64,000 bases of DNA. Origin: Acinetobacter sp. ANC 4910. GTDB taxonomy: Bacteria > Pseudomonadota > Gammaproteobacteria > Pseudomonadales > Moraxellaceae. This document shows, piece after piece, positions 1 to 7,957 of this stretch. The notes beneath the pieces are model-generated. The model did not search any database, was not told the DNA's origin, and worked only from the letters and a program-made list of their open reading frames with translations. Each line of letters begins with the position of its first letter. The stretch's first letter is position 1. A program made the position numbers and the translations under genes. The DNA is taken from the NCBI RefSeq assembly GCF_004331035.1, contig NZ_SJNT01000009.1, forward strand, positions 1-64,000. The letters are read 5' to 3'.

Positions 1-1
1 A

Positions 2-112
2 GCCGTAAAGACTGTGCCTAGCACATCTCAAGTTTTATTGTTGCTAAGTTTTTTAGTAATAATAAATGAAAGCCTGAACAGCCGAACGGCGGTCAAAGCT
101 TGGTAAAATTTT
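2..112 (+). other. open frame entering from the left edge, unrecognised
   Basis: From the second base of the window a frame stays open for 36 codons and stops at a TAA ending at 112; the peptide ends in NSRTAVKAW. It could be the 3' end of a gene whose body lies outside the window. I do not recognise it, and a short open frame of this length may be chance. Confidence 0.2.
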
Positions 113-174
113 AAGTTGTGTCGTTATAGTGTACTTTGACAATGGCTGCCAAAAAAATATGAATGTGCAAAGCC

Positions 175-398
175 AACTCCTTATATTTGGAGTTCTGCCA
201 GAGCATAAGAAATTTATGGTGGCAGAACGAAAGAGGGTTGACAGACTAGTCACTCAACTAGCACACCCGAAGGTGTCCCTCTCCCGTCCTACCGCAACGG
301 GAGGGAACGAGATATACACACAAAACTATCCCTCAGAAGGAATAGCCCTGATGTATGAGTGAAACGGTCTGTCAAAACCGACTGGCAATGTGGCCAGC
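175..398 (+). ncRNA. candidate structured RNA with pseudoknot (HEARO/IscB omega-RNA-like layout)
   Basis: Perfect or near-perfect helices nest here: 192-200 with 220-228 (9 bp), continued by 204-208 with 214-218; a closing helix 236-246 with 367-373 plus 376-379; hairpins 247-250/257-260, 263-267/272-276 (CGAA loop), 281-287/297-303, 326-333/338-345 enclosed by 314-318/352-356, and 382-386/393-397. The hexaloop CACTCA at 251-256 is exactly complementary to TGAGTG at 356-361, giving a pseudoknot. Order and topology (5' hairpin, multibranch core with a tetraloop hairpin and pseudoknot, terminal hairpin) recall HEARO/IscB omega-RNAs, where a guide lies just 5' of the first hairpin. No nuclease ORF follows. 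Two G-U pairs (280/304, 313/357) weakly favour the plus strand. The structure is seen; the family is inference. Confidence 0.55.
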
Positions 399-793
399 AC
401 GCAAATGGTAATCTTCAATATTTAAGGTGTCAATGTAAAATTGGCTAGAAAATATTTAAATAGTTGTTATTTTTCATTTAATTAGATAATTAAGTTAACA
501 CTTAATTAAATATTGAGCATCTACTTTTAGATCATGAAGTAAAAGAATTAAAGTTTAAAAAACTAAAGTTCCGCATTGTGTATTTCTAGGGAACTTCACT
601 AAATAATGTTGTTATCAGCAATCATTTTCAATATTTCATGCTAGAAGATATTTTTATATTCACAAGTTATTCATGCATTTCATTCATAACTCTATTCAAC
701 AAAGCCCTCTAACTCATACTTTTCTAATTTGTTAGTTTATCCCCCATTCCAAATTCAATTTAGAAATGCTTTATTTTTAAAGCAGGTATGTAT
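399..793. other. intergenic stretch, no gene seen
   Basis: This is AT-rich DNA between the structured RNA and the exporter gene. No open frame with a credible start occurs. In particular there is no nuclease or transposase gene that would accompany an omega-RNA. The exporter promoter must lie near the right end, but I cannot fix its boxes. Confidence 0.5.
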
Positions 794-2002
794 ATGTCTT
801 CTCCTATCGAACACAACTCTTCAACAGATATAACGGTGAATACGGCTACATGGAGCGCGGTTGTGGTGATGTCTCTATGTTGCGCTGTGCTGATCGCATC
901 TGAATTTATGCCTGTGAGCTTACTTACACCAATTGCGCTTGACCTCAAGATGACAGAGGGTCAGGTTGGACAGGCAATTGCAATCTCAGGGATTTTTGCT
1001 GTTATTACCAGTTTGATGATAAGTAAACTCACTAGAAACTGGGATAGACGTTCCGTGATGCTTGGGCTAATGCTATTGATGATACTTTCAGGCATCATTA
1101 TTACTTTTGCTCATAATGCTCTTGTATTCATGTTAGGACGGGCAATTCTAGGAATCGTCATAGGCGGTTTTTGGTCAATGTCCACAGCCATTGTAATGCG
1201 ATTGGTATCATTCAATGATATACCAAAAGCATTGGGACTTTTAAATGGCGGCAATGCCTTAGCCACTACTATTGCTGCACCTTTAGGTAGTTTTTTGGGT
1301 TCGGTCATTGGTTGGCGTGGGGCTTTCTTTTGTATTGTTCCCATTGCCATGATTGCATTACTCTGGCAAGTTAAAACCATGCCCTCACTACCTCCAGTCA
1401 AGACTCAACAAATGAGTGGCAATGTATTCCTGTTATTAAAACGGCCTGTGATCTGCTTAGGTATGTTCGCTATCTTGTTCTTGTTTATGGGGCAGTTTGC
1501 ACTGTTTACTTATTTACGCCCCTTTTTAGAAAAAGTGACTTTGGTGGATGCAAACCAGCTTTCTATGCTGTTATTGATTTTAGGTATTGCAGGTTTGCTC
1601 GGTACTTTTATTATCAGTCACATCTTACATAAACATTTGTATCGTTATTTAATCTTGATTCCACTCACAATGGCATTTCTAGCAGGTGGATTTATCTTAT
1701 TTGGGCATCATGTCTGGATGATTGCAGTGTTGATGGCTTTATGGGGTTTGATTGGTACATCCGCACCTGTGGCATGGAATACTTGGCTCACCCGCTCTCT
1801 GCCTCATGAAGCGGAGACTGGTGGTGGTCTCATGGTTGCCATTATTCAATTGGCAATTACTTTAGGGGCAACCTTCGGGGGCTTACTTTTCGACTGGCAA
1901 GGCTATCAGGCAACCTTTATTTTAAGTGCAGTTGTATTGGGGATGAGTGCCCTATTTGCCTCATTTACACGGCGGTATCGGTTAAACGTAAAGTATCAAT
2001 AA
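794..2002 (+). CDS. nepI: MFS transporter, NepI-like (purine nucleoside/sugar efflux, DHA1 family)
   Basis: The 402-residue protein has about twelve hydrophobic segments and closely follows E. coli NepI from memory: an N-terminal WSAVVVMSLCCAVLIASEFMPVSLLTP-type first helix, the loop motif DRRSVMLG, GRAILGIVIGGFWSMS, APLGSFLG-IGWRGAF and a C-terminal AVIQLA-type helix. NepI exports purine ribonucleosides across the inner membrane by proton antiport. An ATG also occurs at 788, but the ATG at 794 sits 7 bases after AGCAGG, so I use it. The 3' end overlaps the convergent LysR gene by 38 bases. Substrate is inferred from similarity only. Confidence 0.85.
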   Translation: MSSPIEHNSSTDITVNTATWSAVVVMSLCCAVLIASEFMPVSLLTPIALDLKMTEGQVGQAIAISGIFAVITSLMISKLTRNWDRRSVMLGLMLLMILSGIIITFAHNALVFMLGRAILGIVIGGFWSMSTAIVMRLVSFNDIPKALGLLNGGNALATTIAAPLGSFLGSVIGWRGAFFCIVPIAMIALLWQVKTMPSLPPVKTQQMSGNVFLLLKRPVICLGMFAILFLFMGQFALFTYLRPFLEKVTLVDANQLSMLLLILGIAGLLGTFIISHILHKHLYRYLILIPLTMAFLAGGFILFGHHVWMIAVLMALWGLIGTSAPVAWNTWLTRSLPHEAETGGGLMVAIIQLAITLGATFGGLLFDWQGYQATFILSAVVLGMSALFASFTRRYRLNVKYQ

Positions 2003-2870
2003 CCAGTCTTAAAGCTGGGGATTGTTGTCTCCGATGTGGATAGTATAAATGGTAACCCGAAAACTGGATGCTGTAATCATCCAGTACCTTGATCAGTCGT
2101 CCACAACGCAGATCATCTTCAACCATATCTTCTGGAATATAGGCAATTCCCAGTCCCAACCGTACAGCATCGGCACTATGATAGGATTCATTAAAGACCC
2201 ATTGCCCATTAATTTTGATTTTTATTTCCAGCCCATCTTTTTCAAACTCCCAAGCATAGATACCGCCTTGTGTGGTGAGTCGGAAACCAATACAGGAGTG
2301 TTGGGTCAACTCCTGTGGCGATTGAGGCTGACCATGTTTTGCAAAATATTCAGGTGTTGCTACCACAGCCATTTTGACATCATTACCAATCCGAACAGCA
2401 ATCATGCCCTCTGCGACACGGCTACCAAAACGGACACCCGCATCAAAGCGTTCAGCAACAATATCCACCATGCCACTGTTTGCCGTTAATTCGATATTAA
2501 TGTCAGGATAACGCTGGGTTAGTTGTTGGAGTTTTGGCAGCAAAATTTGTCGGATGGCATGGCTACTGGCATTAATCCTGATGGTGCCTGCGGGTGTATC
2601 CCTTAACTTACTCAACAAGGAAAGCTCATTGTCGATATGATCGAAACTGGCACTAATGGTTTGCCTTAAGCGCTCTCCTGCTTCTGTTGGCGAGACGCTT
2701 CTTGTGGTTCTCGTCAGTAATAGCATACCTAGCCTTTCTTCTAGCCCCCGAATGGTATGGCTGAGTGCAGATTGCGAAACACCGAGTTTTCCAGCGGCTT
2801 TAGTAAAACTTCCCTCTCGCGTCACCATCAGAAAGGCATAGAGATCGTTGTAATTTTCTTTGGTGATCAT
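1965..2870 (-). CDS. LysR-family transcriptional regulator
   Basis: The 301-residue protein has an N-terminal winged helix at about residues 5-65 (TKAAGKLGVSQSALSHTIRGLEE) and a C-terminal LysR substrate-binding domain. It lies divergent to the cyclophilin-like gene at 3109 with 238 bases between them, the usual arrangement for a LysR protein and its target, so the secreted proteins at 3109-4703 are the likeliest regulon. The alternative target is the convergent nepI-like exporter, with which its 3' end overlaps. The effector is unknown. Confidence 0.9.
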   Translation of the reverse strand: MITKENYNDLYAFLMVTREGSFTKAAGKLGVSQSALSHTIRGLEERLGMLLLTRTTRSVSPTEAGERLRQTISASFDHIDNELSLLSKLRDTPAGTIRINASSHAIRQILLPKLQQLTQRYPDINIELTANSGMVDIVAERFDAGVRFGSRVAEGMIAVRIGNDVKMAVVATPEYFAKHGQPQSPQELTQHSCIGFRLTTQGGIYAWEFEKDGLEIKIKINGQWVFNESYHSADAVRLGLGIAYIPEDMVEDDLRCGRLIKVLDDYSIQFSGYHLYYPHRRQQSPALRLVIDTLRLTDTAV

Positions 2871-3108
2871 AAAAATCAGCTTTTATATTTATTGCTAACT
2901 CATCCAGTATAACGCGAAATAGGTCAATTTAATGCATGATTAATGAATACCACTCATAAGTCCATGCTGATTTTTTAGTCTAATCATTCTAAATAAAACC
3001 ACCTAAACTGTTTTCAACACATGGTTTTAACTGGTTTATACGATGGTCGGTTGGGAATGTGGATAGGAAATAGGCATCTGCATCAATGAATTTAAGAGCA
3101 TATTAATC

Positions 3109-3606
3109 ATGAATAAAACTAAATATTCCTATGCTTTTGTTGGCTGTTCGATTGTGCTTGCAATTCTTTTGAGCTGCTTTGCCTTAACTACTACCGCTAA
3201 ACCTAACCTCGACCATCATCCAACTGTGACAAGAGTTTCAAAAATGAAAATTCAAATTGAGGTTGAAGGCTTAGAACAGCCTATTTTTGCAACCTTAGAT
3301 TCATCACCAAGCACCCAAGATTTTATTAAACAACTGCCGCTTTCATTGAAGCTTAGCGATTATGCATCCTCAGAAAAAATAGCCACTTTACCCCATAAAC
3401 TATCAACCCAGTCAGCATCCAAAGGTTATGCGGGCAAAACAGGTGACCTTAGCTATTACGCACCTTGGGGAAATTTAGCGATTTTTTATAAAGACTCTGA
3501 AGTTGGTTATGCAAATGGGCTTATTTTTCTAGGAAAAATGGAAGACCTGCCAAAAGAGTTTTTGAGTCAGTCGGAATTAACCGTTGTGATTCGCCAAGTG
3601 AAATAA
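3109..3606 (+). CDS. exported cyclophilin-like fold protein
   Basis: The 165-residue protein starts with a signal peptide or anchor (hydrophobic residues about 9-29). The rest matches the cyclophilin-like domain family (Cyclophil_like type): a strand run with KMKIQIEVEGLEQPIFATLDSSPS, then LPLSLKLSDYA and the GDLSYYAPWGNLAIFYKD segment typical of that family. Such proteins are not proven prolyl isomerases. It is 29 bases upstream of the exported hydrolase gene, so the two are probably co-transcribed. Confidence 0.8.
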   Translation: MNKTKYSYAFVGCSIVLAILLSCFALTTTAKPNLDHHPTVTRVSKMKIQIEVEGLEQPIFATLDSSPSTQDFIKQLPLSLKLSDYASSEKIATLPHKLSTQSASKGYAGKTGDLSYYAPWGNLAIFYKDSEVGYANGLIFLGKMEDLPKEFLSQSELTVVIRQVK

Positions 3607-3635
3607 CTTCCCAATGATGAATAAGTGAGATTGCT

Positions 3636-4703
3636 ATGTCAGTCATTCAGTACAACCAAAAATTTCGTAAATCTGTTTTAGCAGTCATTACGGCAGCAAC
3701 AGTAAGTTTATTCTCCTCTACCACAGTGATGGCAGCAGATATGTTAAATAATGCAGATAATTTTTACCAAAGTAGTCAGGTCAACATCCAAAAAGTGACG
3801 TTTAAAAATCAGTACAATATGCAGGTAGTGGGTAATTTGGTGATCCCTAAAAACCTTAAAAAGGGAGCAAAATCACCTGCAATTGTAATTGGTCATCCCA
3901 TGGGTGCCGTCAAGGAACAAAGTTCCATGCTGTATGCTCAAAAGTTGGCAGAACAGGGTTTTATCACCTTAGCGATTGACTTGCCATTCTGGGGTGAAAG
4001 TGAAGGACAGCCCCGTAATGTGGTTTCTCCTGACATGTATAGTGAAGCTTTTAATGCAGCGGTTGATTATCTAGGCACCCGTGATTTTATTGACCGTGAA
4101 CGTATTGGTGCTTTAGGAATTTGTGGTAGTGGTAGTTTTGTCATTAGTGCCGCAAAAATTGATCCGCGCATGAAAGCGATTGCGACTGTGAGTATGTACG
4201 ACATGGGTGCGGCAAACCGTAATGCACTAAACCATTCTCAGAGCTTAGAACAGCGAAAACAGATCATTGCGTCTGCTGCTCAGCAACGTTATGTGGAGTT
4301 TGCAGGTGGAAAAACTGAATATACCAGTGGAACGGTGCATGAATTAACTCAGGATACTCATCCAATTCAACGTGAGTTTTATGACTTCTACCGTACTCCG
4401 CGTGGTGAATTTACAGCTAAAGGTGCTGATCCTAAAACAACCACACACCCAACACTCAGCAGTAACATCAAGTTTATGAACTTCTATCCATTTAATGACA
4501 TAGAAACCATTTCACCTCGCCCAATGCTATTTATTACTGGTGATCAGGCGCATTCAAAAGAGTTTAGTGAAGAGGCTTATAAACTGGCTGGGCAACCCAA
4601 AGAACTGTATTACGTTAAAGGTGCAGGACATGTTGATTTATATGATCGTGTGAATTTAATTCCATTCGATAAATTAGCAGCATTTTTTGAAAAAAATTTA
4701 TAG
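3636..4703 (+). CDS. exported alpha/beta hydrolase with Cys nucleophile elbow
   Basis: The 355-residue protein has a signal peptide ending near residue 34 (TTVMAAD). The mature part is an alpha/beta hydrolase of the YcjY/dienelactone-hydrolase-like group: HPMGAVKEQ (about 87), nucleophile elbow LGICGSGSF with Cys163, acid region FITGDQAH (about 306) and GAGHVDLYD with the catalytic His (about 332). Family members hydrolyse small esters or peptides, but no substrate can be assigned. It follows the cyclophilin-like gene by 29 bases and is followed by a terminator-like hairpin at 4718-4754. Confidence 0.85.
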   Translation: MSVIQYNQKFRKSVLAVITAATVSLFSSTTVMAADMLNNADNFYQSSQVNIQKVTFKNQYNMQVVGNLVIPKNLKKGAKSPAIVIGHPMGAVKEQSSMLYAQKLAEQGFITLAIDLPFWGESEGQPRNVVSPDMYSEAFNAAVDYLGTRDFIDRERIGALGICGSGSFVISAAKIDPRMKAIATVSMYDMGAANRNALNHSQSLEQRKQIIASAAQQRYVEFAGGKTEYTSGTVHELTQDTHPIQREFYDFYRTPRGEFTAKGADPKTTTHPTLSSNIKFMNFYPFNDIETISPRPMLFITGDQAHSKEFSEEAYKLAGQPKELYYVKGAGHVDLYDRVNLIPFDKLAAFFEKNL

Positions 4704-4717
4704 TAAAGATTGGATTA

Positions 4718-4754
4718 AAAACCTGAAGGTGATTAAGAGCCACCTTTCGGTTTT
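4718..4754 (+). terminator. rho-independent terminator-like hairpin
   Basis: AAAACC...AAGGTG at 4718-4731 pairs with CACCTT...GGTTTT at 4741-4754, with a small internal loop and a T-run at the 3' arm. It follows the exported hydrolase stop by about 15 bases. Confidence 0.6.
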
Positions 4755-4813
4755 AATTCGCCGTTCACTTGTCTTTTATAGAGTAATTATCATAGTTAAG
4801 AATATAAAACCAT

Positions 4814-4833
4814 GTTACTATTGTTTTAGTAGT
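4814..4833. promoter_or_regulatory. candidate HxlR operator 1 (autoregulatory)
   Basis: TACTATTGTTTTAGTA (4816-4831) is an inverted repeat TACTA-N6-TAGTA located 27 bases before the HxlR gene. HxlR-family proteins such as YodB bind TACT-spacer-AGTA repeats. A close copy, matching at 13 of 16 positions, lies at 9100-9115. Confidence 0.55.
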
Positions 4834-4857
4834 TACATTCAAGTTTATTAATTTCTT

Positions 4858-5292
4858 ATGAGTAAAAATACCAATCTTGAAGTCTGTCCAATTGCAAGAA
4901 GTCTTTCAGTTCTTGGCGATGCGTGGAGCATGCTGATATTGCGAGATGCTCATGCGGGTTTCACTCGTTTTGATCAGTTCCGTAAAAGTTTAGGTATTGC
5001 GCCGACCATGCTAACAAAACGGTTGTCTGTTTTAGTCGATGAAGGATTACTTGAAAAGCGACAATATTCTGAACATCCGCCACGCGAAGAATATGTACTC
5101 ACTCAAGCAGGTCACGATTTTCTACCAGTTTTGTTTGTGATTGGAGCTTGGGGACGGAAGCATAAACCGTTTGAAAATCCTGAAAAAATGCCTATATTCC
5201 TTGATGCTGAACAAGGGACTGAAATTAAGCCGATTGTGATTGATCAAATCACTGGTGCCGAAATTGGCACTCGCCCGATTAGTCAAAAATAG
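4858..5292 (+). CDS. HxlR-family winged-helix regulator with conserved N-terminal Cys
   Basis: The 144-residue protein fits the HxlR domain: CPIARSLSVLGDAWSMLILRDA at residues 10-31, then GFTRFDQFRKSLGIAPTMLTKRL and LEKRQYSEHPPREEYVLTQAG, the typical wing. Cys10 corresponds to the redox or electrophile-sensing Cys of YodB-type members (family knowledge). The gene is convergent to the Old Yellow Enzyme operon. Inverted repeats of the HxlR type precede this gene and the divergent hydrolase/SDR promoter, so it probably represses both itself and that locus until quinones or other electrophiles are present. Confidence 0.9.
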   Translation: MSKNTNLEVCPIARSLSVLGDAWSMLILRDAHAGFTRFDQFRKSLGIAPTMLTKRLSVLVDEGLLEKRQYSEHPPREEYVLTQAGHDFLPVLFVIGAWGRKHKPFENPEKMPIFLDAEQGTEIKPIVIDQITGAEIGTRPISQK

Positions 5293-5308
5293 CGAATAAT
5301 TTAAATTA

Positions 5309-5335
5309 AAAAAGCACTCAATGAGAGTGCTTTTT
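5309..5335. terminator. bidirectional terminator
   Basis: AAAAAGCACTC pairs with GAGTGCTTTTT around a 5-base loop. A-run and T-run flank the stem on opposite sides, so it can stop both the HxlR transcript (plus) and the OYE operon (minus). Confidence 0.85.
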
Positions 5336-5360
5336 ATGGGTTCTATTTAAAATAAATTGG

Positions 5361-6611
5361 TTATTTTGCTCTGCTACGTTGAGTTGCATAGGTTCCCCAA
5401 CCACTGCGTAAAACCGATTTAATAAATGCCCATAAGCCACTTTCCTTAGGTTTTGGTTCTTTACCTTTTCCAATGCGTTTGAGTTGCTGGGTGTACCAAA
5501 GTACTTCCATAACGCCAAGACTATCAATTTTCTTGATGCCTGTTTTGATGGGTTGCACTGACTGAAAACCATTTTTTCCTGACAGTAAAGATTTGGATAC
5601 ATCAGGTTCAATTGCCATAAGTCTTGCAATTCCAATGACATCACATGCATGTGACTGCAAAGCTTGATCCATACCTTCTACAGTTCGGAATCCACCCGTT
5701 ACCATCAACGGCGTTTTTACCAGTGTTCTCACTTTTTCTGCGAAATCAATAAAGAAAGCTTCGCGTACAATTGTCGATGCTTTTTGTGGCGCTTTTGCTA
5801 CGCCAGACTCATAGGTGCCGCCTGATATTTCTATAAGGTCAATGCCTTCATCTGCTAAAGCTTGAATGGTTTCTAATGAGTCTTGTTCAGTAAAGCCACC
5901 TTTTTGAAAGTCTGCCGAGTTAAGCTTAATGGCAATTGGGAACTCTTTACCGACTTGTTTACGGATCTCTGCATAAACTTCCATTAAAAAACGGCGACGT
6001 TTTTCAGGTGTGCCACCCCACTCGTCATTTCTTAAATTGTGCAAAGGTGACAAAAACTGGTTAATCAGATAACCATGTGCAGCGTGAATCTCAACGCCAC
6101 TAAATCCAGCCTTTTTACATATCGCAGCACAACGGCCAAAACGCTGAATAATTTCTAAAATCTCTTCGTGTGTGGCTTCATGTGGTGTTGCAAATAAAGA
6201 CTGCATTTCTGCACCAAATGGCACTGCCGATGCAGAAATATTACGTACATTTAATCCTTTCGGTGATTGTTTTCCTGGATGATTTAACTGTGCCCACAAT
6301 TGAGAACCTTGTTCGGTCACGGTTTTTGCCCATTTCTGTAAAATTTCAAAATCACGCTCATCCTCGACCACCACATTGCCAGCCTCACCTAAGGCTTTGC
6401 GGTCAATCATAATGTTGCCAGTTATGATCATCCCAATCCCTGATGCTGCCCAACGCTGATATAGCCGAACATGTTTTTCGTTTGGATTATTTGAATAGCT
6501 GGCTAAGGTTTCACTGGTTGCAGCCTTCGCTAACCGGTTTGGAATGATGACACCATTGGGCAGAGTTAAAGGCTGATTCAAAAGATTGGTTTTTAATTGC
6601 AGATGAGTCAT
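5361..6611 (-). CDS. NADH:flavin oxidoreductase, Old Yellow Enzyme family
   Basis: The 416-residue FMN TIM-barrel enzyme shows the N-terminal LTLPNGVIIPNRLAKAATSE, GVEIHAAHGYLINQFLSP with the substrate-binding His pair, NLRNDEWGGTPEKRRRF, and the late VTGGFRTVEGMDQAL phosphate-binding region. OYE enzymes reduce activated C=C bonds of enones, quinones or nitro compounds with NAD(P)H in the cytosol. It is the last gene of a four-gene minus-strand operon (8971 to 5361) and lies 9 bases after the SCP2-like gene. The role in electrophile detoxification is inference from operon and HxlR context. Confidence 0.9.
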   Translation of the reverse strand: MTHLQLKTNLLNQPLTLPNGVIIPNRLAKAATSETLASYSNNPNEKHVRLYQRWAASGIGMIITGNIMIDRKALGEAGNVVVEDERDFEILQKWAKTVTEQGSQLWAQLNHPGKQSPKGLNVRNISASAVPFGAEMQSLFATPHEATHEEILEIIQRFGRCAAICKKAGFSGVEIHAAHGYLINQFLSPLHNLRNDEWGGTPEKRRRFLMEVYAEIRKQVGKEFPIAIKLNSADFQKGGFTEQDSLETIQALADEGIDLIEISGGTYESGVAKAPQKASTIVREAFFIDFAEKVRTLVKTPLMVTGGFRTVEGMDQALQSHACDVIGIARLMAIEPDVSKSLLSGKNGFQSVQPIKTGIKKIDSLGVMEVLWYTQQLKRIGKGKEPKPKESGLWAFIKSVLRSGWGTYATQRSRAK

Positions 6612-6620
6612 GGCCTTATC

Positions 6621-7007
6621 TCACACAGTTAAAGATGGTTTTGAATGGGGTTGAATAAAGTCCACTAAACTTTGAAACCACATCACATCCACAAAATTTC
6701 CGGTAATGACAAGGTCTTGTGTTTTAAGTGCAGTTAAAAAAGTGTTTACACTGTCTTTCGCTGACAACACGGCAAACCCTTTGCTACCCGTTTTAAACGT
6801 AAAGGTAAAACTTGGTGACTTGGTTAGCCCAGAGTAAGAGTTAATCTTGCCGGTTTTTACTTCGAAATAGCGGCCTTCACCACTTGCCGTCTGAATCTGA
6901 AAGGTGACATTTTTATCCTTCACAAAAGCTGCACATTTCGGATTCTTTTTTACAGCACGCTGCATGAGCTTGGTCAGCATCCACAGCAATAATTTAAATT
7001 TCATCAT
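6621..7007 (-). CDS. SCP2-like small protein of unknown function
   Basis: The 128-residue protein has a hydrophobic, basic N-terminus, then an alternating pattern (VTFQIQTASGEGRYFEVKTGKINSY, SPSFTFTFKTGSKGFAVL, LVITGNFVDVMWFQSLVDF) that resembles SCP-2 sterol-transfer-like domains. Such domains bind hydrophobic ligands. It sits between a hydrolase and the OYE gene in one operon, so it may hold or present a hydrophobic substrate for them. I am unsure of the family. Confidence 0.65.
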   Translation of the reverse strand: MMKFKLLLWMLTKLMQRAVKKNPKCAAFVKDKNVTFQIQTASGEGRYFEVKTGKINSYSGLTKSPSFTFTFKTGSKGFAVLSAKDSVNTFLTALKTQDLVITGNFVDVMWFQSLVDFIQPHSKPSLTV

Positions 7008-7053
7008 TTTTGCCTTCTTGATTCATCAAATTGACTAGCTCGAACTCATGCAT

Positions 7054-7917
7054 TTATTCATCTAAAAACTGGATTGCATGCTTTACAAAGCGTTCAGGGT
7101 ATTGAAATTGGGCACCATGACCTGCGTCTGGATAAATAAATAGCTGAGCATTTGGAATGTTAAGTGCCATGTGATAGGCATTGATGGTCGGAATCATCAC
7201 ATCATCGACACCATTTAAAATGAAAGTAGGTTGTTTAATCTCACGTAAATGTGCAAAAGGATCTTGTTCATCAAGTTTAGGTAAAAAATGCATATTGGCT
7301 TCTATCTGTGCCTGCATGACTTCAACTGAACTTGGCGTGTCTTGATCTTTGCGTTCATGTCGACGTTTCCAAAATTTATGACCCGCCTGAATAGCAGCTT
7401 CAGATCGGCCAAAAAATAAAAAGAGGAAGTTTTCTTCAGAAGGCACAGCAGTTGTTGCATGCTTCAATACCAAAGCAGCGACTTCTGGATCATCTCCACG
7501 TGGTTTACCGCCTCTTGGTCCCGTACCTAAAAGCATTAGTTTTCTGACGAGTTCAGGGTGGCGGCGTACTAAATCTTGTGCCTGAAACCCTCCCAGTGAA
7601 AAGCCTAATAGATCAACCTGCTTTAAGCCTAATGCACGAATGACTGCTGCTGCGTCGTCTGCCATATCTTCAATACGAGTACGAGGCTGACCTGTAGATG
7701 AAGCAATGCCTCGACCATTAAACAAAATGACTTCACGCCCTTGTGCTAAACCATTGGTAATGATTGGGTCCCAATTGTCTAAACTGCCTCGGAAATGCTG
7801 AAGAAAAAATAGCGGTGGTTGCTCTGTATTTGCATTACCCCATCGACGATAGGCAAATTTTGCTCCATCTACTTCAATGAATTGGGTCTCGGCTGTTTGA
7901 TGAGTAATAGTAGTCAT
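7054..7917 (-). CDS. cytoplasmic alpha/beta hydrolase
   Basis: The 287-residue protein shows the nucleophile elbow LLGFSLGGFQAQ with Ser107, acid NGVDDVMIP and the catalytic His in PDAGHGAQFQ near the C-terminus. It has the haloperoxidase/epoxide-hydrolase-like layout with FNGRGIASSTGQP in the oxyanion region. It has no signal peptide. It is a paralogue of the next gene upstream (7958-8971), with matching LDNWDP, MADDA and PDAGHG segments, so a tandem duplication is likely. Gaps to its neighbours are about 40-50 bases, consistent with one operon. Confidence 0.9.
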   Translation of the reverse strand: MTTITHQTAETQFIEVDGAKFAYRRWGNANTEQPPLFFLQHFRGSLDNWDPIITNGLAQGREVILFNGRGIASSTGQPRTRIEDMADDAAAVIRALGLKQVDLLGFSLGGFQAQDLVRRHPELVRKLMLLGTGPRGGKPRGDDPEVAALVLKHATTAVPSEENFLFLFFGRSEAAIQAGHKFWKRRHERKDQDTPSSVEVMQAQIEANMHFLPKLDEQDPFAHLREIKQPTFILNGVDDVMIPTINAYHMALNIPNAQLFIYPDAGHGAQFQYPERFVKHAIQFLDE

Positions 7918-7957
7918 TGTCTTTATCCTGAATTTAAGTTTCTGATTAAGCTAATTT

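Noticed and set aside
53-253. 66-codon minus-strand ORF
   Set aside because: It overlaps the RNA helix at 192-228 and looks like a chance frame.
129-362. 77-codon plus-strand ORF
   Set aside because: It runs through the structured RNA element, has no ribosome site or family, and its sequence is dictated by the helices.
2049-2489. 146-codon ORF opposite the LysR gene
   Set aside because: It is an antisense shadow of a clear LysR coding sequence with strong family motifs.
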